Source of the DNA: Candidatus Hydrogenedentota bacterium
GTDB taxonomy: Bacteria > Hydrogenedentota > Hydrogenedentia > Hydrogenedentales > CAITNO01
Direction of reading: 5' to 3'
NCBI GenBank assembly: GCA_011046175.1
Contig: DSBB01000100.1
Span: forward strand, 1 to 9,973
Length of the DNA: 9,973 nucleotides
Each line of letters begins with the position of its first letter. Positions within the stretch are counted from its first letter, which is position 1. Shown here in pieces: positions 1 to 6,104 of this stretch. Both the position numbers and the translations under genes were made by a program. The notes beneath the pieces were generated by a model. It worked only from the letters and a program-made list of their open reading frames with translations, had not been told where the DNA came from and did not search any database.

Positions 1-1677
1 GGATCACGGGGCAGTGATTTGGCGCTTGCCCAAACACAAGCCGTCATCAACCGGCTTACACAAACGTTTCCCGATACGCAGGTCGGTCTGCGCATCATCA
101 GCACCACCGGCGACAAGCGTCCGGATGCGCGTCTGGAGGAAATCGGGGGGCTGGGCGCGTTTACCCGCGAGATCGAGCAGGCGTTGCTGAGGCGTGAGAT
201 TGATGTGGCCGTTCACAGTTTGAAAGACCTTCCCACAAAACAACCGGAGGGACTTGCCATCGCCGCCGTCGCCGGAAGAGAACGCCCGAATGACGCGCTT
301 ATATCCGCCGACGGCTGTACGCTTGAAACGCTGCCGCCGCGCGCCGCGGTGGGCACATCCAGTTTGCGCCGTAAAGCCCAGCTGCTTGCCCGTCGTCCCG
401 ATCTACGCATACGCGAGCTGCGCGGCAACGTGCCCACGCGGCTGCGGCAAGTTTCCGAAGGACGCTTGGATGCCGTGCTGCTTGCCGCCGCGGGATTGAT
501 ACGGTTGGGACTAAACAAGACGGACGGGATATGGGAGATACCCGTTGATGTGATGTTGCCCGCGCCCGGCCAGGGCGCGCTGGCCCTTGAAACCCGGGCT
601 GACGATGGGCCGGTCATCGCTTTGATTCAAGCCTTGCACGACATTGATGCGGCGGTTGCAACCCAGTGCGAACGCGCCGTTTTGCAGGCTTTTGGCGGTG
701 GTTGTCGCGCGCCGCTGGGCGTGTACGCACACCCGCGCGACGGACGCGTTCATCTTCAGGTTTTTGCCGCTGATATGGATACGGGCAGAACGGTTCGTTT
801 CTCCCGTGAAGCAGCAACCGGAGACGCCGCGCGGCTTGGCGCGGAAGCGGGCGCCTGGGCGCGCGCGGAACTTAGCGCGCGGGCGGCGCCGCGGCAGACG
901 AAGGACTATCCTTTGCGTGACAAGCGCATCGTCGTTACGCGCGCGCGCCATCAGGCCGCGTCTTTCGGCGCGCTGCTGGAGGCGGCGGGCGGCCGGGTGT
1001 TTTACCTGCCGCTCATTACGATAACGCCGCTTCCCGACGCGCCGCTTCCCGAGCCGGACACGCCGTTCGACTGGTTGATTTTCACGAGCGCCAACGCAGT
1101 CCATGCCTTTGGAGAAGTGTTGGCGCGCAATGGGCGGAATGCGCGCGAATACGGCGGCTGCCGTGTTGCGGCCATTGGCGACGCGACCGCCGCCGCGACG
1201 AAAGCCTTGGGATTGCATGTTGATATTGTGCCGGACAGTCATACATCCGACGCGCTGATTGAGGCGTTGTTGCGCGCCGAACCGCAACCGTCGGGCAAGA
1301 CCGCGCTTTTGCCGCAAAGCAGCGCCGCGCGCTCCCATATCGCCGACAACCTTGAGAAACACGGCATGAAAACATGCGCGTTTACGGCGTATAAGACAGA
1401 TTCCTGCGATATTGACGACGGCGCCGCCGCTGATTTGGTTCTCTTCGCGCCCGAATGCGTTGCATTTTTCAGCCCTTCCGCCGTCAAGGCGTACGTCGCA
1501 ACGGGGCTGCGGGAAGAACTTGCGCAAACCAGTCCCTCCACGCTGTACGCATCCATCGGGCCGGTCACCACCAAGGCGTTGCGCGACGCCGGATGCGCTC
1601 CCGTTCTGGAAGCGCCCCGACAAAGCGAGGAGGCCCTGCGCGACGCCCTTATCGCGGCTCTTTCCCAATCCCCCTGA
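1..1677 (+). CDS. hemCD: HemC-HemD fusion: porphobilinogen deaminase / uroporphyrinogen-III synthase (5' partial)
   Basis: This bifunctional cytoplasmic enzyme joins four porphobilinogens into hydroxymethylbilane and then closes it to uroporphyrinogen III, in heme, siroheme and cobamide synthesis. The reading frame is open from base 1, and its first residues, GSRGSDLAL, match the conserved HemC start (IGSRGSxLAL). Only a handful of N-terminal codons are therefore missing upstream, and the TTG at 19 is not the start. HemC covers bases 1 to about 895. It has the catalytic-Asp motif HSLKD (Asp codon 226-228), the arginine-rich TSSLRRKAQ, PAPGQGALALE, and the GGCRAPLG cysteine (codon 703-705) that carries the dipyrromethane cofactor. 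HemD starts near 901 with LRDKRIVVTRARHQA and continues through FTSANAVHAF, AAIGDATAAA, FFSPSAVKAY and IGPVTTKALRDAG. Both halves are full length and neither is visibly disrupted. Fusions in this order are known in some bacteria. The stop lies one base from the stop of the convergent neighbour. Confidence 0.95.
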   Translation, partial: GSRGSDLALAQTQAVINRLTQTFPDTQVGLRIISTTGDKRPDARLEEIGGLGAFTREIEQALLRREIDVAVHSLKDLPTKQPEGLAIAAVAGRERPNDALISADGCTLETLPPRAAVGTSSLRRKAQLLARRPDLRIRELRGNVPTRLRQVSEGRLDAVLLAAAGLIRLGLNKTDGIWEIPVDVMLPAPGQGALALETRADDGPVIALIQALHDIDAAVATQCERAVLQAFGGGCRAPLGVYAHPRDGRVHLQVFAADMDTGRTVRFSREAATGDAARLGAEAGAWARAELSARAAPRQTKDYPLRDKRIVVTRARHQAASFGALLEAAGGRVFYLPLITITPLPDAPLPEPDTPFDWLIFTSANAVHAFGEVLARNGRNAREYGGCRVAAIGDATAAATKALGLHVDIVPDSHTSDALIEALLRAEPQPSGKTALLPQSSAARSHIADNLEKHGMKTCAFTAYKTDSCDIDDGAAADLVLFAPECVAFFSPSAVKAYVATGLREELAQTSPSTLYASIGPVTTKALRDAGCAPVLEAPRQSEEALRDALIAALSQSP

Positions 1678-1678
1678 C

Positions 1679-2617
1679 TTATCCGTCTGTTTGAACGCCG
1701 ATCGCCGCGGCCAGTTCCAACAAGTGCCGGCGCGCGGCGTCGTATTCATCGGCATTGGCGAGGTGTTCCAGCATAAGCGGCGGCTGTTGAGGCAGCTCGG
1801 CCAGCCGTTTCAGGTACACGGCGTAATCCATGTCACCCGATCCCGGCCGCACCTCGCGGAAATGCACGTTCATTTCCACCTCCCAGGTCAGGTCTTTTGC
1901 GTGACAGCTGACAATGTGCCCGCCAAGGCGATCAAAACAATCATTTATCACCTCGGCGTTGCGGTAATAGCGCTCTGGGGAATTGATGATGTTGCAGGGG
2001 TCGAGATGCACTGCGAACCCTTCGCGATCAATGGCTTTCATGAGTCTGATATAGGCGTCCACACTGTCGGGCAGGCTCCAACCCATCATCTCATAGGCGA
2101 ACTTGGCGCGTTTTGGTTTCACGGCATCCACAATTTTGCGGGCGTTTTCCACTGCGGCGTCAAAGAACTCGTCCGAGAGGTTTGCGGGATGGGGGCCAAA
2201 CCAGCTGTCGGGATTAAAAGAACCCGCGATGTTTACGCAACAACGCGCTCCAACGGCCTCCGCCAATGCAAGCCCCTCTGTTACGTTTTCGATGTTCTTC
2301 CTGCGTTTGACGGGGTCGGCGTCCATCATGTTGCACCAGCGCCCCACCTCCGCAATTGTCACGTCATGTTTCGCAAAGGCGTCGGACAAGGCTTTGATGC
2401 GGCCTGTATCCTCCAAGGTCACATGGGGACAATACGCGCCGCGGTATCCCAGTTTCACATGCGCCAGCGCGAGTTCCTCCGGGTCCTTCGTTTGCTCGAA
2501 GACGGGGCCGCCCAGGCGCACTGCGCGCGGCGGCGCGGTTTGTTGCGCGGTCGCCGCCATCGCCAGTCCCGCCGCCGTTGCCGTGCCTTTGATAAATCTG
2601 CGTCGTGACAGTTTCAT
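1679..2617 (-). CDS. Tat-exported xylose-isomerase-like TIM-barrel protein (sugar phosphate isomerase/epimerase family)
   Basis: This 312-residue protein has a twin-arginine signal (S4-R-R-R-F-I-K10), an alanine-rich hydrophobic stretch and an ATA cleavage site near residue 24. It is probably folded in the cytoplasm, then exported. The rest is a xylose-isomerase-like TIM barrel of the sugar isomerase/epimerase and endonuclease-IV superfamily. Four residues fit the family's divalent-metal site: E176 in YEMMGW, D206 in HLDPCN, H239 in CHAKD and E284 in LEHL. They are intact, so it is probably an active isomerase, epimerase or keto-sugar lyase; the substrate cannot be read from the sequence. The ATG is supported by a GGGGAAGGAA ribosome site (2626-2635, minus strand) and by the signal peptide beginning at residue 1. 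It follows the ThuA gene by 37 bp with no terminator in between, so the two are probably co-transcribed. No terminator is visible before it meets hemCD. Confidence 0.9.
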   Translation of the reverse strand: MKLSRRRFIKGTATAAGLAMAATAQQTAPPRAVRLGGPVFEQTKDPEELALAHVKLGYRGAYCPHVTLEDTGRIKALSDAFAKHDVTIAEVGRWCNMMDADPVKRRKNIENVTEGLALAEAVGARCCVNIAGSFNPDSWFGPHPANLSDEFFDAAVENARKIVDAVKPKRAKFAYEMMGWSLPDSVDAYIRLMKAIDREGFAVHLDPCNIINSPERYYRNAEVINDCFDRLGGHIVSCHAKDLTWEVEMNVHFREVRPGSGDMDYAVYLKRLAELPQQPPLMLEHLANADEYDAARRHLLELAAAIGVQTDG

Positions 2618-2654
2618 GTAATGCGTTCCTTCCCCGCCGCGGGGTTGAGTGTCG

Positions 2655-4853
2655 TCATTTCAACGGTATCGGTTCTAGTCCGGCTGCCCATGCCGCGGCG
2701 CGCCGATACAACGCGCGCGCGCCGGGGGTGTCGTAGGAAGCGGCGTCATGACCAAGGGTGGAGTGAAACACGCGGCCGCCGGTATTTTCGACGACAAACC
2801 CCATCGGATACGTTTTTTTATCCACTGCGGACACGGCGTCGCACAATACCGTGATGGGTGTGTCGCCGTCAAGACACGTGTACAGTTCGTCCGTAATCTC
2901 AAAAGCGTCCATGCCTTGTGTGATGAGATGTTCGGCGTCGGTTATATGCACGGTAAATGCGCCGTGCGGGTCATGGGGGCGCATATCCGGATTCCACACG
3001 CGTCCGGCAATTTTTACAAACGCCTCCCATTCTTGGAATGCGCCGCACGCGAAATGGGTCAGGACAAGGCCGCCGCCGTTGGCCACGTGGTTTTTCAGGC
3101 CTTTTCCCACCGCGCGGTCAAGGGGCGTCCGCTCCGCATAGTTTTTGAAGTGGAGCACTGTCGCATCGTAATGAACAAGCAGGGGCGACCCGTAGATGGC
3201 GGGGCATTCGTTGATGGACACCTCGAGACGTTCATCTTCCCGCAATAACGCCGCCAGCGCGGACGCGGTGGAGCGCCAGTGATGGCCCCCGTAATCATCG
3301 CCGGTAACAATCAACACGCGCTTGGGTTTTGCGGGCGCGATGCGTTGCAGCACGTAGATTTCATTTACCACCGCGCTCGGGCCGGATTCATTGACGAATG
3401 CCGCGCGCAGGTTCCCGATGTTGGAATACCCGCCGCAGAGCGGCAACAGCACGCGCGCCCACGTGGACGCGTCGTTGTCATAAGCCGCCGCGCGGGCGGG
3501 AGGCAGGACCGTTTTCCATTGATCGCCCTCAACGCTTAAACGCACCGATTGCATCCTGTTGCCGTTGTCGGCGTCCCACCACGTGAATGCGAGCACATAG
3601 TCCGCGTCGGGGTTCAGTCCGGATATTTCACACACCACCTGTGCCGGGTCACAGGCTGCCGTGCCGACCGCGCCTTCAATGCCGGGAAATTGACAAGGCG
3701 TTCCGGAAAGAAGCGCGATTGCCGGCCCAACCCCGCCGGTGACGTGTTTGCCCGCGCCGCAATTGAGATATGCGACGATGCGATGGCCGTCCGGCAACAG
3801 TGGGTCTTCCGGGCGGATGGCCGCGTTTGCAACCGCGTCATCCATTGGCGCCGCGTTGTTTTCCTTGCGGACAGCGTCCGCAGCATCCCGCATATTCGGG
3901 GGTACGGTTTCCATTGCCGTGTGATCTTTTCGCGCCGACACGGCTTCAAGGATCATCCTCTGCGCTTCAGGTTCAAGTTCATGCAACACGTCGGCAAGGG
4001 CCGCGGCGGTTGCCGCGCCGCTCCCGGATGAACCCAAAGCAATCAGCGTCGCTTCAATAAAATGAGGCGCGTCGGCGCGCAACGCCTCCCGAAATAAGGC
4101 GGGCAGACCATCCGCTTCCTGCCGTATTAACCCCATGAATCCCGCCGTTTGCAGCGGCGCATTTGCTCCTTCGCGATATAGAAAATCAAACAATATGGCG
4201 GCGTATTCGGGATTGTTGTCGCCAACCGGGCCGTAGGCGCATTGCAGCACAGCGGATTCAAGCGCGGGGTCGGCGCCGGTTCCGGCGCGCGCCAGCATCA
4301 ACGCCTTAATGGCCTCATCAGAGGCGATGTTTCCAAGCGCGGCCGCCGCCGCCGCATGATCGGAAGTGTTCAGCAGGGCAGCCAGGGTCTCCACCGACGA
4401 CGCCGCGCCGCGATTGCCCAGCGCCGTGATTATGCCGCCGCGCAAAGGGGCGTCCGCGACGCTCAACGCCTCTCGCAGGGCGCGGTTTGCCTCGGCCTGG
4501 GGAATGCGTTCGAGAGCGGTCAGCGCATGGGCGGCAAGGATTGGTTCCGCAAGCAATTTTGCCACGGGGAATATGGCGGGGTATGAGCCGATCCTGCCTA
4601 ACATTTCACAGGCGAAGGCTTTCGCGTCCACAGTGGCGTCTTCGCGGTTGAGCAGCATAATGAACCGCTGTTCCATCTCCGCGCGGACGGCGGGGTCATC
4701 ATGCGCCCGGTTGATTATGCCGCTTATCTCGTGAAGCGGCGCGCGGTCCTGACCGTAGGCATAAGCGGCAAGGGCGTCCCAGTCGGCATCCGCAGCAATT
4801 GCGCCATGCGACAAGCGCAGGATGACAAACAAAACGAAACAAAAATGATTCAT
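2655..4853 (-). CDS. Secreted HEAT-repeat / beta-sandwich / ThuA-domain protein
   Basis: This 732-residue protein starts with a Sec signal peptide (hydrophobic FCFVLFVIL, cleavage after AIA near residue 20). Residues ~40-320 are alanine/leucine-rich helical repeats of HEAT type (for example AKAFACEMLGRIGS and LRGGIITALGNRGA). Residues ~355-505 look like a beta-sandwich, with DADYVLAFTWWDADNGNRMQSV and a closing NEIYVLQR. Residues ~510-727 form a ThuA domain with a glutamine-amidotransferase-like fold. It runs from KRVLIVTGDDYGGHHWR, through GGGLVLTHFACGAFQEW, DPHGAFTVHITD and DELYTCLDGD, to HSTLGHD. ThuA relatives act in trehalose and glycoside 3-keto-sugar metabolism; the substrate here is unknown, and HEAT repeats usually serve as a binding scaffold. 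The ATG is supported by GAGAAGG (4862-4868, minus strand) and by the signal peptide. It is the first gene of a two-gene operon. An interaction or sorting role, rather than catalysis, is possible. Confidence 0.9.
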   Translation of the reverse strand: MNHFCFVLFVILRLSHGAIAADADWDALAAYAYGQDRAPLHEISGIINRAHDDPAVRAEMEQRFIMLLNREDATVDAKAFACEMLGRIGSYPAIFPVAKLLAEPILAAHALTALERIPQAEANRALREALSVADAPLRGGIITALGNRGAASSVETLAALLNTSDHAAAAAALGNIASDEAIKALMLARAGTGADPALESAVLQCAYGPVGDNNPEYAAILFDFLYREGANAPLQTAGFMGLIRQEADGLPALFREALRADAPHFIEATLIALGSSGSGAATAAALADVLHELEPEAQRMILEAVSARKDHTAMETVPPNMRDAADAVRKENNAAPMDDAVANAAIRPEDPLLPDGHRIVAYLNCGAGKHVTGGVGPAIALLSGTPCQFPGIEGAVGTAACDPAQVVCEISGLNPDADYVLAFTWWDADNGNRMQSVRLSVEGDQWKTVLPPARAAAYDNDASTWARVLLPLCGGYSNIGNLRAAFVNESGPSAVVNEIYVLQRIAPAKPKRVLIVTGDDYGGHHWRSTASALAALLREDERLEVSINECPAIYGSPLLVHYDATVLHFKNYAERTPLDRAVGKGLKNHVANGGGLVLTHFACGAFQEWEAFVKIAGRVWNPDMRPHDPHGAFTVHITDAEHLITQGMDAFEITDELYTCLDGDTPITVLCDAVSAVDKKTYPMGFVVENTGGRVFHSTLGHDAASYDTPGARALYRRAAAWAAGLEPIPLK

Positions 4854-4896
4854 GATGCGCGCCTTCTCGATTGAACCCCCTTAAATCTCCGCTTCG

Positions 4897-4902
4897 ATTA
4901 TA
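4897..4902 (-). promoter_or_regulatory. Candidate -10 element for the ThuA/TIM-barrel operon
   Basis: Read on the minus strand, this is an exact TATAAT. It lies about 44 bp upstream of the ThuA start codon and ahead of that gene's ribosome site. No good -35 box is present at 16-19 bp; TGGATG, at a spacing of 18, matches only half of TTGACA. The position is right for the operon promoter, but the call rests on a single hexamer. Confidence 0.45.
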
Positions 4903-4980
4903 CACCCTGCCCCTCATAATCATCCAGCACAGGCGTCCGCCTGCCGGTGACAAGGATACAGCCCCGGCTTTTACCGGATG

Positions 4981-4989
4981 TGCTATAAT
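4981..4989 (+). promoter_or_regulatory. Candidate extended -10 promoter, TGCTATAAT
   Basis: The sequence TGCTATAAT matches the extended -10 consensus TGnTATAAT exactly. Such promoters can work without a -35 box, and none is recognisable at the right distance (GCCCCG at 17 bp). Transcription would start near 4996. It would run through a GGAG site (5017-5020) and the small ORF at 5030 toward the ABC operon, whose first codon is at 5310. The CCGGT/ACCGG dyad ending at 4977 could be an operator, but its arms are only 5 bp. Confidence 0.5.
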
Positions 4990-5029
4990 GCGCCCGTGAG
5001 TTATATTGGATATTCCGGAGATGGAACAG

Positions 5030-5128
5030 ATGACCGAGAAAACGCAGGCGCCGTGGCGTGTGCACGAGAAGGGAAGGAACGGTTGGGCGCGCTGTGAATG
5101 CCGGACTGAAAAGCGCGGCCTCCGCTGA
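5030..5128 (+). CDS. Possible 32-residue small protein (unrecognised)
   Basis: This short ORF begins 34 bases after the expected start of transcription from the TGCTATAAT promoter. A GGAG lies nine bases before the ATG. An in-frame ATG at 5021 touches that GGAG, so 5030 is the better start. The product is basic and hydrophilic, with two tryptophans and a CEC pair (WARCECRTEKRGLR at the C-terminus). Codon third positions are mostly G or C, as in the neighbours. I do not recognise a family. It could be a leader peptide, a small protein, a remnant, or chance: an equally long ORF in another frame begins with GTG at 4996. Promoter position and ribosome site are the only support. Confidence 0.2.
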   Translation: MTEKTQAPWRVHEKGRNGWARCECRTEKRGLR

Positions 5129-5188
5129 CAGGACACGTAAAGGGCTGGAAAGATAACCGGCGAGTTGCAAATCGTCTCCCCTTCAGCG

Positions 5189-5206
5189 TCTCCCATTATA
5201 TGGAGA
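5189..5206 (+). repeat. Short inverted repeat in the ABC operon leader
   Basis: TCTCC(C)AT pairs with ATGGAGA around a 3-base loop, giving a 7-bp stem with one bulged C. No run of T follows, so it is not a normal intrinsic terminator. It could be a leader-RNA hairpin or chance. Confidence 0.2.
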
Positions 5207-5298
5207 GGATGCGATTGCGCGGCGTCTTTCAAGACAACCATCGAAAGCGGCGACACGGGCGGGCACAGCTGCCGGTCGCGGGCAATGCTCGCGCTGAT

Positions 5299-5303
5299 AA
5301 GGA
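5299..5303 (+). promoter_or_regulatory. Ribosome binding site fixing the ABC ATPase start
   Basis: AAGGA lies six bases before the ATG at 5310. A second in-frame ATG at 5319 would leave a 15-base gap, so 5310 is the preferred start. Confidence 0.6.
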
Positions 5304-5309
5304 ACGACA

Positions 5310-6104
5310 ATGACAACAATGATAGAGACAGCGCAATTGACAAAGCGCTTCGGCGCGAAGAACGCCGTGTACAATCTCGATTTGAATATTGGCGAGGGCG
5401 TCTTTTTCTGCTTCCTCGGGCCGAACGGCGCGGGCAAAACCACCACCATCAAAATGCTCACGGGGCTTCTGCACGCCACGGCGGGAAAGGCCTGTCTCGG
5501 CGGGTTTGATATTGCGAAGGAGCCTGTTGAAGCGAAAAAGCTGCTGGGCTACGTGCCGGACCATCCTTTCTTGTACGACAAACTGACCGGCGACGAGTTC
5601 ATGCGGTTCGTGGCGGGACTGTATCAGATGTCGGAAGCGGAGTACCGGATGCGATGCGGCGAACTGCTGGAGATGTTCGAGATTGCCGCCGTTGCAGACC
5701 AACTCATTGAGGACTACAGCCACGGCATGCGTCAAAAGCTGTCGTTTGCGTCCTGTTTTCTGCATGACCCGAAGGTTGTCATTGTTGACGAGCCATGGGT
5801 CGGCCTTGATCCGAAGAACATTCGGTTTGTGAAGAATTTCCTGCGCCAGAAATGCCGCGAGGAAGGATTGACCGTGTTCATGTCCACCCACACCCTCGCC
5901 ATTGCCGAGGAAGTGGCCGACCTGATCGGCATCATCAACAACGGCGCATTGAAGGCGCTGGGCTCGGTGGCGGAAATCAAGGCGCTGCACAACCGGCCCG
6001 GATCGCTTGAGGACGTGTTTCTGGAAATCACGCAGGAAACGGAAGAGGGCGTGCTGCACCAAGTCGCACAGCCGTCCCGGACAACGGGGACGCGCGGCTC
6101 ATGA
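5310..6104 (+). CDS. ABC transporter ATP-binding subunit (ABC-2 / EcsA-like exporter type)
   Basis: This 264-residue cytoplasmic ATPase would power the permease encoded immediately downstream. It has Walker A GPNGAGKTT (37-45), an ABC signature variant YSHGMRQK (136-143), Walker B VVIVDEP with catalytic E161, the D-loop GLDP (165-168) and the H-loop histidine H194 in MSTHTLAIAEE. At the Q-loop, YVPDHPFLYDKLTG carries aspartate (D84) where glutamine is usual. EcsA-like ATPases also deviate at this position, so it is probably a subfamily trait. The C-terminal ~25 residues after SLEDVFLEIT are a short polar tail. The stop overlaps the permease start in ATGA (6101-6104), which implies translational coupling. 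The exported substrate cannot be deduced. Confidence 0.93.
   Translation: MTTMIETAQLTKRFGAKNAVYNLDLNIGEGVFFCFLGPNGAGKTTTIKMLTGLLHATAGKACLGGFDIAKEPVEAKKLLGYVPDHPFLYDKLTGDEFMRFVAGLYQMSEAEYRMRCGELLEMFEIAAVADQLIEDYSHGMRQKLSFASCFLHDPKVVIVDEPWVGLDPKNIRFVKNFLRQKCREEGLTVFMSTHTLAIAEEVADLIGIINNGALKALGSVAEIKALHNRPGSLEDVFLEITQETEEGVLHQVAQPSRTTGTRGS

Larger units (their letters stand above)
4854..5309. other. Divergent intergenic region, 456 bp
   Basis: This is the only long stretch without a confident gene. It separates the minus-strand ThuA operon from the plus-strand ABC operon. It holds a TATAAT on the minus strand (4897-4902), an extended -10 on the plus strand (4981-4989), a CCGGT...ACCGG dyad (4944-4948 with 4973-4977) just upstream of the latter, a doubtful small ORF (5030-5128) and a short hairpin (5189-5206). 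I recognise no tRNA, SRP RNA, RNase P RNA, tmRNA or riboswitch consensus. From 5129 to 5309 I see nothing beyond the hairpin and the ribosome site of the ABC ATPase. If the plus-strand promoter is real, the ABC operon has an untranslated or small-ORF-bearing leader of roughly 310 bases. Confidence 0.6.

Noticed and set aside
511..1755. Long minus-strand frame (414 codons) antisense to hemCD
   Set aside because: Its translation is Arg/Gly/Gln-rich with no domain pattern, and it lies opposite a complete, motif-rich hemCD. GC-rich coding DNA commonly leaves open antisense frames.
1412..2608. 398-codon plus-strand frame across the hemCD end and the TIM-barrel gene
   Set aside because: It is antisense to the well-supported TIM barrel and overlaps the hemCD end; the translation is Cys/His/Arg-rich and has no family features.
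4944..4977. CCGGT...ACCGG dyad and AGCCCCGGCTTTT considered as a terminator
   Set aside because: The inner stem leaves a loop that is too small, the outer arms are 5 bp over a 24-base gap, and the T-run is short; at best a weak operator.
5126..5160. Resemblance to a cyclic-di-GMP riboswitch core (CACGTAAAGGGC)
   Set aside because: Only a few consensus bases match. The paired GAAA tetraloop/receptor arrangement and flanking helices are not visible.
4699..5343. 214-codon minus-strand frame whose start resembles a signal peptide
   Set aside because: It would overlap the ABC ATPase start and the ThuA gene in other frames. The hydrophobic start is antisense to the ribosome site and first codons of the ABC ATPase, and the rest has no protein-like pattern.
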